From: JANNRR01 sp031401675
Lineage (GTDB): Bacteria; Pseudomonadota; Alphaproteobacteria; Rhodobacterales; Rhodobacteraceae
Assembly: GCA_031401675.1 (NCBI GenBank)
Contig: JANNRR010000150.1
Location: forward strand, 13,533 to 77,532
Reading direction: 5' to 3'
Length of the DNA: 64,000 bases
Below, piece after piece: positions 34,344-43,708 of this stretch. Position 1 is the first letter of the stretch, and each line of letters opens with the position of its first letter. A program made the position numbers and the translations under genes. A model generated the notes under the pieces. It saw nothing but the letters and a program-made list of their open reading frames with translations, ran no database searches and was not told the origin of the DNA.

Positions 34344-37265
34344 ATGTGCGCCGACACCGTCAACCCCGACATGCCCGATTACCGCCCCAGCGTCTTTCTG
34401 CCCGAAACCGGTTTTCCGATGCGCGCCGGTCTGCCCCAGCGCGAACCCGAATGGCTGGCCCGCTGGGAACGGCTGCAGATCTATCAGACCCTGCGCGCGC
34501 AGGCCGAGGGCCGCCCGCCGTTCACGCTGCACGACGGCCCGCCCTACGCCAACGGCCATCTGCACATCGGCCACGCCCTGAACAAGACGATCAAGGACAT
34601 GATCGTGCGCAGCCACCAGATGATGGGCTTCGATGCCCGCTATATCCCCGGCTGGGATTGCCACGGCCTGCCGATCGAATGGAAGATCGAGGAACAGTAC
34701 CGCGCCAAGGGCCTGAACAAGGACGACTTCGATATCGTCGCCTTTCGTCAGGAATGCCGCAAATTCGCCGAGCACTGGATCGACATCCAGCGCGCCGAGT
34801 TCAAGCGGCTGGGCATCACCGGCACCTGGGATGATCCCTACCTGACAATGGATTTCCACGCCGAAGCGGTGATCGCCGCCGAATTCATGAAGTTCCTGAT
34901 GAACGGCTCGCTGTATCAGGGCTCCAAACCGGTGATGTGGTCGCCGGTGGAAAAGACCGCGCTGGCCGAGGCCGAGGTCGAGTATCACGACGCGATCAGC
35001 CATCAGGTCTGGGTGGCGTTCAAAGTCGTCGCCGGTGCCCCCGTCGCCCTTGACGGCGCGCGGGTTGTGATTTGGACCACCACCCCCTGGACAATCCCGC
35101 AAAACCGAGCCGTCGCCTTTGGCCTGGGCATCAACTATGGCGTCTATGAAGTCACCGGTCGTCCGCAGGAAAGTCTGGCGACCATCGGCACCCGATATCT
35201 GATCGCCGATGCGCTTGCTCCGGCGGTTCTGGCGCAGGCCAAGCTTACCGAAGCGATGTACCGCCGCCGGTTCACGGTTTCCGCTGCGGATCTGGCAGCC
35301 CTCACCCTCGCCCACCCCCTGCGCGCTGTCGAAGGCGGAAACGGCGAATGGGACTACGATGTCCCGATGCTCCCCGGCGACCATGTCACCGACGACACCG
35401 GTACCGGTTTCGTCCATACCGCCCCCAGCCATGGCGACGACGACTACCAGCTCGGTGTCAAATACAAACTGCGGATGACCTACAACGTCGAACCCGACGG
35501 CTCCTACCGCGCCGATCTGCCGTTGTTCGGCGGCCAGCACATCATCCTGCCCGACGGCAAGGAGGGCCCGGCCAATGTTTCTGTCATCAAACAACTGGCC
35601 TACGCCGGTGCGCTGTTCGCCAAGGGCAAGCTGAAACACTCCTACCCGCATTCCTGGCGCTCGAAAGCCCCAGTGATCTACCGCAACACCCCGCAATGGT
35701 TCGTGGCCATCGACAAGCCGCTGGATGACGGTATGGGCACCTACGGCGACACCATCCGCCAGCGCGCGCTGACTTCCATCGACCAGCTGGTGCAATGGAC
35801 CCCGCAATCCGGCCGCAACCGGCTCTATTCGATGATCGAGGCCCGGCCCGACTGGGTGCTGAGCCGCCAGAGGGCCTGGGGCGTGCCGCTGACCTGCTTT
35901 ACGAAAAAAGGCGCAAAGCCCGCCGACCCCGACTTCCTGCTGAAAGACCCAAAGGTCAACCAACGCATCCTGGCGGCCTTCGAGGCCGAAGGTGCCGATG
36001 TCTGGTATGTGCAGGGATTCAAGGAAAAGGTGCTGACCGGCCTGCACGATCCGCAGGATTATGAACAGGTGTTCGACATCCTGGATGTCTGGTTCGACTC
36101 TGGTTCCACCCACGCGTTCGTGCTGCGCGACCGCCCCGATGGCACCAAAGACGGCATCGCCGATGTCTACATGGAAGGCACCGACCAGCATCGCGGCTGG
36201 TTCCATTCCTCGATGCTGCAAGCCTGCGGCACCCTCGGCCGCGCCCCCTACCGCGCCGTGGTCACCCACGGCTTCACGCTGGACGAAAAGGGCATGAAGA
36301 TGTCGAAATCGCTCGGCAACATCATCGCGCCTGACAAGGTGGTGCAGGAGTACGGTGCCGATGTCCTGCGCCTGTGGGTCGCGCAGTCCGATTACACCGT
36401 CGATCAGCGCATCGGGCCTGAAATCCTCAAGGGCGTCGCCGACAGCTACCGCCGCCTGCGCAACGCGCTGCGCTTCATCCTCGGCAACCTTTCGGGCTTC
36501 ACCGAAGCTGAGACCGTCGCGACGACAGACATGCCCGAACTGGAACGCTGGGTGCTACACCGCACCGCCGAACTCGATGCCGAAGTGCGCAAGGGCTACG
36601 CCGCCTATGATTTTCAGGGCGTGTTCACCAAACTGTTCGCCTTCTGCACCGGCGACCTGTCGGCGCTGTATTTCGACATCCGCAAGGATGCGCTTTATTG
36701 CGACCCCGCCACCAGCCCGACCCGCCGCGCCGCGCGCACCGTCCTGGATATCCTGTTCCACCGGCTGACGACCTGGCTGGCCCCGATCCTGGTGTTCACG
36801 ATGGAGGATGTCTGGCTGTCGCGCTTCCCCGGCGACACCGGCTCGGTGCATCTGCAGGACATGCCCGCCACCCCGGCCGACTGGCTGAACCCGGAACTTG
36901 CCGCGAAATGGACGGCGATCCGCCAGGTCCGCCGCACCGTCACGGCGGCGCTGGAGGTGCAGCGCACCGCCAAGGTGATCGGGGCCAGTCTGGAAGCCGC
37001 GCCGGTGGTGCACATCGAGGATGCCGCAACCCGCGCCGCCCTGAAAGGCGTCAGCTTCGCCGACCTCTGCATCACCTCCGGCATCGCCGTCACCGCCGAT
37101 CCCGCCCCGGCCGAGGCGTTCCGGCTGCCCGAGGTCCCCGGCGTCGGCGTGGTGTTCGAACTGGCAACGGGCGACAAATGCCAGCGCTGCTGGAAGATCC
37201 TGCCCGATGTCGGCAGCCACCAACACCCCGGCACCTGCGCCCGCTGCAACGCGGCGCTGGGGTAA
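34344..37265 (+). CDS. ileS: Isoleucyl-tRNA synthetase
   Basis: Charges tRNA-Ile; 973 residues. Class I signatures: HIGH at 74-77 (HLHIGHALN) and KMSKS at about 652-656 (GMKMSKSLGN). The connective editing domain includes VIWTTTPWTIPQNRAVA and the TGTGFVHTAPSHGDDDY segment. The C-terminal zinc finger is intact (CQRCW ... CARCNAALG). AAGGA stands nine bases before the ATG at 34344; an in-frame TTG at 34326 is possible. It is preceded by a 250-base non-coding stretch and followed, 74 bases on, by ogt. No lspA gene follows, unlike in many proteobacteria. Confidence 0.97.
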   Translation: MCADTVNPDMPDYRPSVFLPETGFPMRAGLPQREPEWLARWERLQIYQTLRAQAEGRPPFTLHDGPPYANGHLHIGHALNKTIKDMIVRSHQMMGFDARYIPGWDCHGLPIEWKIEEQYRAKGLNKDDFDIVAFRQECRKFAEHWIDIQRAEFKRLGITGTWDDPYLTMDFHAEAVIAAEFMKFLMNGSLYQGSKPVMWSPVEKTALAEAEVEYHDAISHQVWVAFKVVAGAPVALDGARVVIWTTTPWTIPQNRAVAFGLGINYGVYEVTGRPQESLATIGTRYLIADALAPAVLAQAKLTEAMYRRRFTVSAADLAALTLAHPLRAVEGGNGEWDYDVPMLPGDHVTDDTGTGFVHTAPSHGDDDYQLGVKYKLRMTYNVEPDGSYRADLPLFGGQHIILPDGKEGPANVSVIKQLAYAGALFAKGKLKHSYPHSWRSKAPVIYRNTPQWFVAIDKPLDDGMGTYGDTIRQRALTSIDQLVQWTPQSGRNRLYSMIEARPDWVLSRQRAWGVPLTCFTKKGAKPADPDFLLKDPKVNQRILAAFEAEGADVWYVQGFKEKVLTGLHDPQDYEQVFDILDVWFDSGSTHAFVLRDRPDGTKDGIADVYMEGTDQHRGWFHSSMLQACGTLGRAPYRAVVTHGFTLDEKGMKMSKSLGNIIAPDKVVQEYGADVLRLWVAQSDYTVDQRIGPEILKGVADSYRRLRNALRFILGNLSGFTEAETVATTDMPELERWVLHRTAELDAEVRKGYAAYDFQGVFTKLFAFCTGDLSALYFDIRKDALYCDPATSPTRRAARTVLDILFHRLTTWLAPILVFTMEDVWLSRFPGDTGSVHLQDMPATPADWLNPELAAKWTAIRQVRRTVTAALEVQRTAKVIGASLEAAPVVHIEDAATRAALKGVSFADLCITSGIAVTADPAPAEAFRLPEVPGVGVVFELATGDKCQRCWKILPDVGSHQHPGTCARCNAALG

Positions 37266-37339
37266 AGAAGCGGCGGGGTTCACCCCGCCGTCCTGCACCC
37301 GACGCTTGCCCCGGCCCCCGATCTGCGCAACCATCCGCC

Positions 37340-37789
37340 ATGCCGCGCCGCAGCCTCGCCAGCCCTTTCGGCCTCCTGACCGTCACCGAAACCGGTGGCC
37401 GGATCGCGGCAGTTTCGTGGGAGAGCGGCTGGTCAGACGATACGCCGCTGCTGGCCGAGGCCGAGATGCAATTGGCCGCCTATTTTGCCCGCAGCCGTCG
37501 CGCCTTCGATCTGCCGCTGGCCATGGCGCCAGGCCTGACCGGACAGGTCCAGCGCGCCATGCTGGCCATCCCGTTCGGCGATACCCGCACCTACGGCGAG
37601 ATCGCCCGCGTCCTCGGCACCAACGCCCAGGCCATCGGCCAGGCCTGCGGTGCCAACGCCATCCCGATCCTGATCCCCTGTCACCGCGTCCTCGGCCAGT
37701 CCGGCCTCGGCGGCTTTTCCGCCCCCGGCGGGGTCGAGACCAAGGTGGCGCTCTTGCGCCACGAAGGCGCGGCGGGGCTGTTGATCTGA
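37340..37789 (+). CDS. ogt: Methylated-DNA-protein-cysteine methyltransferase
   Basis: Repairs O6-methylguanine by irreversible transfer of the alkyl group to its own Cys. The 149-residue protein has the active-site motif IPCHRVL with the acceptor Cys near residue 114, FGDTRTYGEIARVLG as the helix-turn-helix recognition segment and LGGFSAPGGVETKVALL, all family signatures. The N-terminal domain is short, giving a total near the small Ogt members. ATG at 37340; no strong ribosome binding site is visible, so translation may depend on ileS upstream. Stands between ileS and the convergent pcs gene. Confidence 0.93.
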   Translation: MPRRSLASPFGLLTVTETGGRIAAVSWESGWSDDTPLLAEAEMQLAAYFARSRRAFDLPLAMAPGLTGQVQRAMLAIPFGDTRTYGEIARVLGTNAQAIGQACGANAIPILIPCHRVLGQSGLGGFSAPGGVETKVALLRHEGAAGLLI

Positions 37790-37823
37790 GGCGCGGCTTC
37801 CGGCCAGCCGCAACCAATCATAT

Positions 37824-37853
37824 GCATGAAACCTGCATGAAACCTGCATGAAA
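37824..37853. repeat. Short tandem repeat of GCATGAAACCT
   Basis: Two perfect 11-base units (37824-37834 and 37835-37845) plus a partial third (GCATGAAA). It lies in the ~85 bases between the convergent ogt and pcs stops. It is too short for a CRISPR array, and no regulator binding is known to me. Confidence 0.7.
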
Positions 37854-37873
37854 TGCAGCTTTGCAAATCGACC

Positions 37874-38572
37874 CTAACGCAGACGCCGGTCGGGCAGCAG
37901 TTCCTGCGCGATGCCGGCGCAGGTCAGGTAGATGCTGCTGACGACCAGCCCCCAATGTGCCCAGCTTTGCGGGTCGAAATCGACCCAGGCCGCCCAGCCG
38001 GCAAAGAAGGTCCAGGCCAGCGCCACCGGCAGCGACACGGCGCGCCACCGCTCGGTCCGGACCGGGTGGATGAACTTCAGATTGGTGAACATCGCCGCCG
38101 CCAGCAGGATCACCAGTGCCAGGCTGATCCAGAAACTGGGCTGCAAGGCGAACAGCACAATCGCCACCATGTTCCAGCACGCGGGAAAACCGGCAAATGA
38201 ATAATCCTTTGTTTTCATTCGGGTATCCGCGAAATACAGCACCGAGGCAAAGTTGATCACGATGATCGCCACCCAGCCGGTCCAGCCCGGCAGCAGGTCC
38301 GATGCAAAAAGCGCATAGGACGGGATGAAGACATAGGTCAGGTAATCGATGATCAGATCCAAAAGCACGCCATCGATCTGCGGCGCAAAGGTCTTGACCT
38401 GATAGCGCCGCGCCAGGGGCCCGTCGACGCCGTCAACCACAAAGGCCACGACCAGCCACAGAAACATCATGCTCCATTTGCCCTGCACCGCCGCCAGCAT
38501 CGCCAGCATGGCGAACACCGCCCCGGTGGCCGTGAACAGATGAACGAAATAAGCGCGCTGAGCCTGTGTCAT
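37874..38572 (-). CDS. pcs: Phosphatidylcholine synthase
   Basis: Condenses choline with CDP-diacylglycerol to make phosphatidylcholine in the inner membrane, the one-step bacterial route. The 232-residue product has about eight hydrophobic segments and the Pcs variant of the CDP-alcohol motif, DG-x2-AR-x12-G-x3-D-x3-D (Asp50, Gly51, Ala54, Arg55, Gly68, Asp72, Asp76), with a second DG just before it (DGVDG). The start is uncertain: ATG 38572 begins where homologues begin, but an in-frame TTG 18 bases further upstream has GAGGAG just before it, and a GTG at 38629 overlaps the xerC stop. Same strand as xerC and DUF484. Confidence 0.92.
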   Translation of the reverse strand: MTQAQRAYFVHLFTATGAVFAMLAMLAAVQGKWSMMFLWLVVAFVVDGVDGPLARRYQVKTFAPQIDGVLLDLIIDYLTYVFIPSYALFASDLLPGWTGWVAIIVINFASVLYFADTRMKTKDYSFAGFPACWNMVAIVLFALQPSFWISLALVILLAAAMFTNLKFIHPVRTERWRAVSLPVALAWTFFAGWAAWVDFDPQSWAHWGLVVSSIYLTCAGIAQELLPDRRLR

Positions 38573-38625
38573 GCCAATGTCATGCGGCAAATCCACTCCT
38601 CGCGCAACGGTCCAGGCACCGGCTT

Positions 38626-39561
38626 TCACGCCCTCGGGTGCGCGTTTTCGTAAACCTCCATCAACCGCGCCGTATCGACGGCGGTATAGGCTTGCGTGGT
38701 CGACAGCGAGGCATGGCCCAGCAATTCCTGGATGGCCCGCAGGTCGCCGCCCGCTGTCAGCAGATGCGTGGCAAAGGAATGGCGCATGGCATGCGGTGTC
38801 GCCGTGGCCGGCAGACCCAGTTGCATCCGCGCCCGCTCCATCGCGTGGGCGATCAGCCGCGGGTTCAGGGCACCGCCGCGCGCACCCAGAAACAGCGGCC
38901 CCGGTTGCTCGATAAGCAGCGGACAGGCGGCAACATAATCATCCACCGCCCGCCGCGCCGCGCCGATCACCGGCACCATGCGTTCCTTGCCGCCCTTGCC
39001 CCGGATGCGCAGCACCTCGGGCAGCGGCGCATCGTTGCCGCGCAAACTCAGCGCTTCGGATATCCGCAAGCCACAGCCGTACAGCAGCGTCACCACTGCC
39101 ACGTCACGCAGCGCGATCCACGGCGTCAGGTGCTGCAATTCCACCGTGTCGATCATCGCCCGCGCCGCATCCTCGGCCAGGGGCCGTGGCAATCGCCGCT
39201 GATATCTCGGGCTGCGCGCGGCCAGAACTGCCGTCGGCTCGAATCCTTTGCGCTCGGCCAGCCAGCGATAGAACGACTTCACCGCCGACAGCGCCCGGGC
39301 AAGGGACCGCGCCGACACGCCCCGGCCGCGTTCGTTCGCCATCCAGGCACGCAGGTCGGACTGGCTGACCCGGGCCAGCGGGCCAAGCCCCTGACCTTGG
39401 CCGTTGTGGGCAGTGATGAAGGCCAGAAAGCCAAGCAAATCCGTCTGATAGGCCTTCAGCGTGTTGGCCGCGGCCGCGTCCAGCGCCCGGATCGACAGCA
39501 GGAATTCCGACAAGGCATCGCGGGCAGCGGCTGAAACGAAACCGGTGGCGGCCGCCGTCAC
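38626..39561 (-). CDS. xerC: Tyrosine recombinase XerC
   Basis: Site-specific recombinase that resolves chromosome dimers at dif with XerD. The 311 residues have the N-terminal SAM-like core-binding domain (about 12-110) and the catalytic domain with the full set: Arg166 (GLRISEAL), Lys189 (RGKGGKE), His257 and Arg260 (HAMRHSFATHLL), His283 (LGHASLSTTQ) and Tyr292. GTG start at 39561 overlaps the DUF484 stop. It clusters with DUF484, as in many alphaproteobacteria; no phage or integron features flank it, so I read it as the housekeeping enzyme, not an integrase. Confidence 0.94.
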   Translation of the reverse strand: MTAAATGFVSAAARDALSEFLLSIRALDAAAANTLKAYQTDLLGFLAFITAHNGQGQGLGPLARVSQSDLRAWMANERGRGVSARSLARALSAVKSFYRWLAERKGFEPTAVLAARSPRYQRRLPRPLAEDAARAMIDTVELQHLTPWIALRDVAVVTLLYGCGLRISEALSLRGNDAPLPEVLRIRGKGGKERMVPVIGAARRAVDDYVAACPLLIEQPGPLFLGARGGALNPRLIAHAMERARMQLGLPATATPHAMRHSFATHLLTAGGDLRAIQELLGHASLSTTQAYTAVDTARLMEVYENAHPRA

Positions 39562-40265
39562 GACAGCCAGCGGCGCATTGCCCGTTCGAACACGCCGGCA
39601 AAGAAGCCCAACAGATCCGTGCCTTGATTGGACCGGAACTGGTGCGGGTCCTCTGCCCCCATCACCAGCATGCCGGGCAGCCGCCCGTCGCCAAGGTCAA
39701 GCCGCATCAGGGCTTCGGACCGGATGTAGTCGGCCATATCGCCGTAGATCATGTCTGACTCGGGCTGGGTCTGGCGCAGGATCACGCTGCGCAGCGGCGC
39801 GTTGCGGCCGTTTGCCATGTAGGTATGCACAAAGCCCGGTTCCGTCACGCACAGGGTATCGCCCAGCCGGCTCACGGCCTGATCGTCGCCGCCCTGCGCC
39901 GATTCCAGCACCAGCCGCACGCAATCGACCCGCAGCACGTCCGCAACTTCGGTGCCAAGGTTGCGGACAAAGGTCGCGAATTCTGCCGGATCAAGCATCT
40001 TCAGGACCGCACGATGGATCTGGTTTGTCCCGGCCAGATTCTCGTAGGCGGCCGCAATCACCGACCGGTGGGTATCCTCCAGCCGGTCCAGCCGAGCCTC
40101 CAGCCGCTCCATGGCAATGCCGCGCAGGTCGACGATATTGGTGCCCATCGTGCGCTCGTTGGCAGCAACCAGTGCCCGCATCAGATCATGATCCTCCAGA
40201 ATCACTTCGGGATCGGCGATGATCTTTTCGCGCAGTTCTTCTTCGATGATTGCGGTCTTTGCCAT
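39558..40265 (-). CDS. DUF484 family protein
   Basis: A 235-residue soluble protein. The N-terminus MAKTAIIEEELREKIIADPEVILEDHDLM leads to a short coiled coil (about 55-85) and a GAF-like domain (about 90-225), the DUF484 arrangement. This family is typically encoded beside xerC, as here, with a translational overlap (its stop overlaps the xerC GTG), which suggests a shared job around chromosome segregation; no biochemical function is known to me. ATG at 40265 is chosen; longer in-frame starts up to 40520 are antisense to the priA leader and unlikely. The gene is divergent from priA with a 268-base gap. Confidence 0.85.
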   Translation of the reverse strand: MAKTAIIEEELREKIIADPEVILEDHDLMRALVAANERTMGTNIVDLRGIAMERLEARLDRLEDTHRSVIAAAYENLAGTNQIHRAVLKMLDPAEFATFVRNLGTEVADVLRVDCVRLVLESAQGGDDQAVSRLGDTLCVTEPGFVHTYMANGRNAPLRSVILRQTQPESDMIYGDMADYIRSEALMRLDLGDGRLPGMLVMGAEDPHQFRSNQGTDLLGFFAGVFERAMRRWLS

Positions 40266-40533
40266 GCCTGTCCCTGTGCTCGAACCCATCGGGTCTGGTG
40301 GCAGGGCTCGTCCGGTCCTGCTTCGCGGCGATACTAGCAAATGTCGCCGGTCCATCAAACGAGATCGACATCGCGGGCCCGCAAGGTCGCGTTGTTGGCG
40401 CGGGCATGGCAAGGATGGCACAGTTGCCCGCCGGATCGCCGCGCTTGGGACGCTTGCGCCGGCGATCCGGATCGCGCCTGCGGGGTTGCTTGTCCCTGCC
40501 CGGGCTGTACCCTGCGCCACAGGAGGCGGGGGA

Positions 40534-42744
40534 TTGGATCACGGTTCATCTGAACAGAGCAGCTTTTTCGGGTCCGGCGACGTGGTCGGCGTGTTGACCG
40601 CTGAACCCCTGGGCCGCGTTCTGGACTACCGGTCACCCGAGGGTGGCTGCATGCTCGGGGCCTATGTCGAGGTGCCGCTTGGCCCGCGCAAGGTGGTGGG
40701 CGTCGTCTGGGGGCCGGGGTCCGGCGGCTTTGATCCGGCCAAGCTGCGCGAGATTCTCCGCGTATTGGAGGCCGCGCCGATGCCCTCCGAGATGCGCGGA
40801 TTTCTGGCGCGCGCGTCCGACTATACGCTGACGCCCTTGCCCGCCATGCTGCGGCTGGCAACCCGCGCCCCGGGGTTGGGCGATCCGACGTCGATGCGGC
40901 GGGTGTACCGGCTGGCAGACACGGTGCCGGACCGACAGACAGAGGCGCGGACCCGCGTCCTGCAGGCCATGCAGGAGTATGGCGGGTTGTCGCTGACACT
41001 GACGGAACTTGCAGAACTGGCCGGGGTCGGCTTGAGCGTGATCAAGGGGCTGGTCGCGGCAGGGGCGGTGATCGAGGCCGAGGCACCGCGCGATCAGCCC
41101 TATCCCCAGCTGAACCCCGACCTGCCCGGCAAGGCGCTGACGACCGATCAGGCGGCGGGTTCCGATCAGCTGATCCGCGCCGCCCGCGCCGGAAGCTACA
41201 GCACGACCCTGCTGAAAGGTGTGACCGGTTCGGGCAAGACCGAGGTCTATCTGGAAGCCGTCGCGGAATGTCTGCGGGCCGGTCGGCAGGCGCTGGTGCT
41301 GTTGCCGGAAATTGCCCTGACGGCGGAGTTTCTGACCCGGGTTTCGGCGCGGTTCGGGGCGGCGCCGGCGGAATGGCATTCCGGCATCACCCAGACCGAA
41401 CGGCGGCGCTGCTGGCGGATGGTGGGGCAGGGGGCGGCGCAACTGGTGGTCGGCGCGCGCTCGGCGCTGTTCCTGCCGTTCCGCAATCTTGGACTGATCG
41501 TCGTGGATGAGGAGCACGACACCTCGTACAAACAAGAGGATGGCGTGCTGTACCACGCCCGCGACATGGCGGTGCTGCGGGCATCGATGTGCGGGGCGCA
41601 GGTTGTTCTGGCCTCGGCCACCCCCAGTCTGGAAAGCTGGGTCAATGCCGGGGCCGGGAAATATGGCCGCATCAATCTGGCCGACCGCTATGGCCCCGCA
41701 GACTTGCCCGAAATGCGCGCCATCGACATGCGGGGCGAGACGTTGCCCGGCGACCGCTGGGTGTCGGCGACCCTGCGCAGCGAAGTGGCCCGCCGGGTCG
41801 AGCGCGGCGAGCAGTCGCTGTTGTTCCTGAACCGTCGCGGCTTCGCGCCGATCACACTTTGCCGCGCCTGCGGGCATCAGGTCGGCTGCGATGACTGCGA
41901 TGCGCGGATGGTCGAACATCGGTTCCTGAAACGCCTGGTCTGTCACCAGTGTGGCGCGACCAAGCCGATCCCGTCGGTCTGTCCCAAATGCGGTGTGGCC
42001 GGGCGGATGGCCCCGGTCGGGCCGGGTGTCGAGCGACTGGGCGAAGAGGTGGCGCAGCTGTTTCCGCAGGCACGGCTGGCGGTGCTGTCGTCGGACCTGT
42101 TTGCCTCGGCTCGGGCTCTCAAGGCGCAGATCGAGGCGATTGCCCAAGGCGAGGCCGACATCATCATCGGCACCCAATTGGTCGCAAAAGGCCATAACTT
42201 CCCGCTTCTGACGCTTGTCGGTGTCATCGACGCCGATCTGGGCCTGCAGGGGTCCGACCTGCGGGCGGCCGAGCGGACGTTTCAACTGATGCGGCAGGTG
42301 GCCGGGCGGGCGGGGCGCGGTGACAAGCCGGGGCTGGCGCTGTTGCAGACGCATCAGCCTGACCATGCGGTGATCCGGGCGATCCTTGCGGGGGATGAGG
42401 AGGGGTTCTGGCGGGCCGAGGCGGCCGAGCGTCAGGCGGCGGGGGTGCCGCCGTTTGGCCGGATGGCCGGCGTCATCCTGTCCTCGCCTTCGGTGCAGGA
42501 CGTGTTCGATTTCGGCGCGGAACTGGCCCGTCGCGATGCGCCGCTGCGCGCCATCGGGGCGCAGGTGTTCGGCCCGGCCCCGGCCCCGGTTGCGCGGATC
42601 CGGGGGCGGCACCGGGTGCGGCTGCTGGTAAAGGCGGAAAAGACGGCACCGTTGCAGCAGGCTTTGGCCCGCTGGGTCGCGCAACTCAAGCAACCCGCCA
42701 ACCTGAGGCTGGCCATCGATATCGACCCGCAGAGTTTCTACTGA
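40534..42744 (+). CDS. priA: Primosomal protein N' (replication restart helicase PriA)
   Basis: 3'-5' DEAH-type helicase that restarts stalled replication forks. The 736-residue product has an N-terminal DNA-binding region (VGVLTAEPLGRVLDYR), Walker A GVTGSGKT, the DEEH box (VVDEEHDTSYKQ), motif ASATPS and late motifs (GTQLVAKGHNF; QVAGRAGRG). Eight Cys form the zinc-binding module (CRACGHQVGCDDC ... CHQCG ... CPKC). The TTG at 40534 is chosen because AGGAGG lies seven bases before it and the next in-frame Met would cut conserved sequence. The upstream in-frame extension is not coding-like. Confidence 0.95.
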   Translation: MDHGSSEQSSFFGSGDVVGVLTAEPLGRVLDYRSPEGGCMLGAYVEVPLGPRKVVGVVWGPGSGGFDPAKLREILRVLEAAPMPSEMRGFLARASDYTLTPLPAMLRLATRAPGLGDPTSMRRVYRLADTVPDRQTEARTRVLQAMQEYGGLSLTLTELAELAGVGLSVIKGLVAAGAVIEAEAPRDQPYPQLNPDLPGKALTTDQAAGSDQLIRAARAGSYSTTLLKGVTGSGKTEVYLEAVAECLRAGRQALVLLPEIALTAEFLTRVSARFGAAPAEWHSGITQTERRRCWRMVGQGAAQLVVGARSALFLPFRNLGLIVVDEEHDTSYKQEDGVLYHARDMAVLRASMCGAQVVLASATPSLESWVNAGAGKYGRINLADRYGPADLPEMRAIDMRGETLPGDRWVSATLRSEVARRVERGEQSLLFLNRRGFAPITLCRACGHQVGCDDCDARMVEHRFLKRLVCHQCGATKPIPSVCPKCGVAGRMAPVGPGVERLGEEVAQLFPQARLAVLSSDLFASARALKAQIEAIAQGEADIIIGTQLVAKGHNFPLLTLVGVIDADLGLQGSDLRAAERTFQLMRQVAGRAGRGDKPGLALLQTHQPDHAVIRAILAGDEEGFWRAEAAERQAAGVPPFGRMAGVILSSPSVQDVFDFGAELARRDAPLRAIGAQVFGPAPAPVARIRGRHRVRLLVKAEKTAPLQQALARWVAQLKQPANLRLAIDIDPQSFY

Positions 42745-43046
42745 ACTGCCCGTTTGGCGGGGGAAACCGTTAACGGTCACCCGGAAATCGGCGGAAAAGT
42801 TGACAAGTCCGTGAAAAAAAGGATATCATCCCCCGGTCCCGGGAAGTTTCCAGCGCGTTGGTTTGGGTCGATTGCGTACTCCATTGTTCGTATGGTTTTC
42901 CTTCGGGACGTCATAGGCGACGGACGTTGGACCGAATCGCCCAACTGGTCTGAATGCTGCGGGACCTGATCTCGCGCAGCGCGATGTGGGCAGCAACACG
43001 AAACACCGATCGCGCTCTTTTGCAAAACCAGCGAAGGATTCCAGTC
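42745..43046. other. Promoter and leader of the secreted orphan gene
   Basis: About 300 bases from the priA stop to the next start. It contains a perfect 12-base palindrome ACCGTTAACGGT (42766-42777) and a strong sigma-70-type promoter (42800-42829), leaving a leader of some 210 bases before the ATG. Antisense and sense short frames in the interval have no support. Confidence 0.6.
42800..42829 (+). promoter_or_regulatory. Sigma-70-type promoter
   Basis: TTGACA (42800-42805) and TATCAT (42824-42829) are separated by 18 bases, near-perfect housekeeping boxes. A perfect palindrome ACCGTTAACGGT lies 23 bases upstream of the -35 box and might be an operator. The next gene on this strand is the secreted orphan at 43047, so its transcript would carry a long untranslated leader. 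Confidence 0.7.
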
Positions 43047-43589
43047 ATGCAAAAGCTTGTTTCGTCATATATGTTCGGCGTTCTGGCCGGATCGCTATGT
43101 GCTATGCAGGCGTCGGCCGAAGAGCAGGCCGACGTGATCAAGAGTGCGGAGTCTGCCGCCCCGGCAGCAATTTCGAAGGATGCGACAATCTACAGCTTCG
43201 ACACGACGGGGAAAATGATCACCGTACGCGAAGGAACAACCGGATGGTGGTGTATCCCGGATAATCCGGGCACCCCGGGGCCAGACCCGATGTGCGGCGA
43301 TCCCAACACGATGGATTGGATGATGGCCGTGATGGGCCAGACCGAGCCGCCGAAAGGCAAAGTTGGATTCGGCTATATGTTGGCCGGGGGCAGCGACAGC
43401 AACACCGATCCATTCGCAACCGGTCCCACCGATGACAACAACTGGGTGATCACCGGGCCGCATGTCATGGTGTTCAACGCAATGGACATGATGGCCGGCT
43501 ATCCCACAGAGGCAAAGCCCGATCCGACTGTGCCCTATGTCATGTATCATGGCACTCCCTACGCACATATCATGTTTCCGGTGGAGTGA
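43047..43589 (+). CDS. Secreted hypothetical protein (Cys pair, GPHVMVFN motif)
   Basis: A 180-residue product from ATG 43047 (GAAGGATTCCAGTC before it) with a clean signal peptide (cleavage after ASA, residue 24). The mature protein has a Cys pair (WWCIPDNPG...DPMCGDP), a cluster of Met and Trp (NTMDWMMAVMGQ) and GPHVMVFNAMDMMAGYP with a late HGTPYAHIMFP. The many Met/His/Cys residues would suit metal (copper) binding, but this is inference. I do not recognise the family. Transcribed from a strong promoter behind a long leader, alone, so possibly abundant. Confidence 0.75.
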   Translation: MQKLVSSYMFGVLAGSLCAMQASAEEQADVIKSAESAAPAAISKDATIYSFDTTGKMITVREGTTGWWCIPDNPGTPGPDPMCGDPNTMDWMMAVMGQTEPPKGKVGFGYMLAGGSDSNTDPFATGPTDDNNWVITGPHVMVFNAMDMMAGYPTEAKPDPTVPYVMYHGTPYAHIMFPVE

Positions 43590-43708
43590 TCAGGTCCTGA
43601 GGTTCTGTGGATACAACGTAAAGGGTAGCTTGTTCGGGCGCCTTTCGGTTCCGACCTGACCGTCGTTCTGCCCTCGCCAAAGCGGGCGGGGGCAGTTATG
43701 GCAGTCGA

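Noticed and set aside
34293..36269. 658-residue open frame antisense to ileS
   Set aside because: Shadow of ileS; no ribosome binding site or domain.
37824..37853. CRISPR-like repeat
   Set aside because: Units are 11 bases with no spacers and only two full copies; no cas genes.
40633..42780. 715-residue open frame antisense to priA
   Set aside because: Shadow of priA, with composition unlike a protein.
42777..43052. 91-residue minus-strand frame across the promoter region
   Set aside because: No ribosome binding site or homology, and the region holds a plus-strand promoter.
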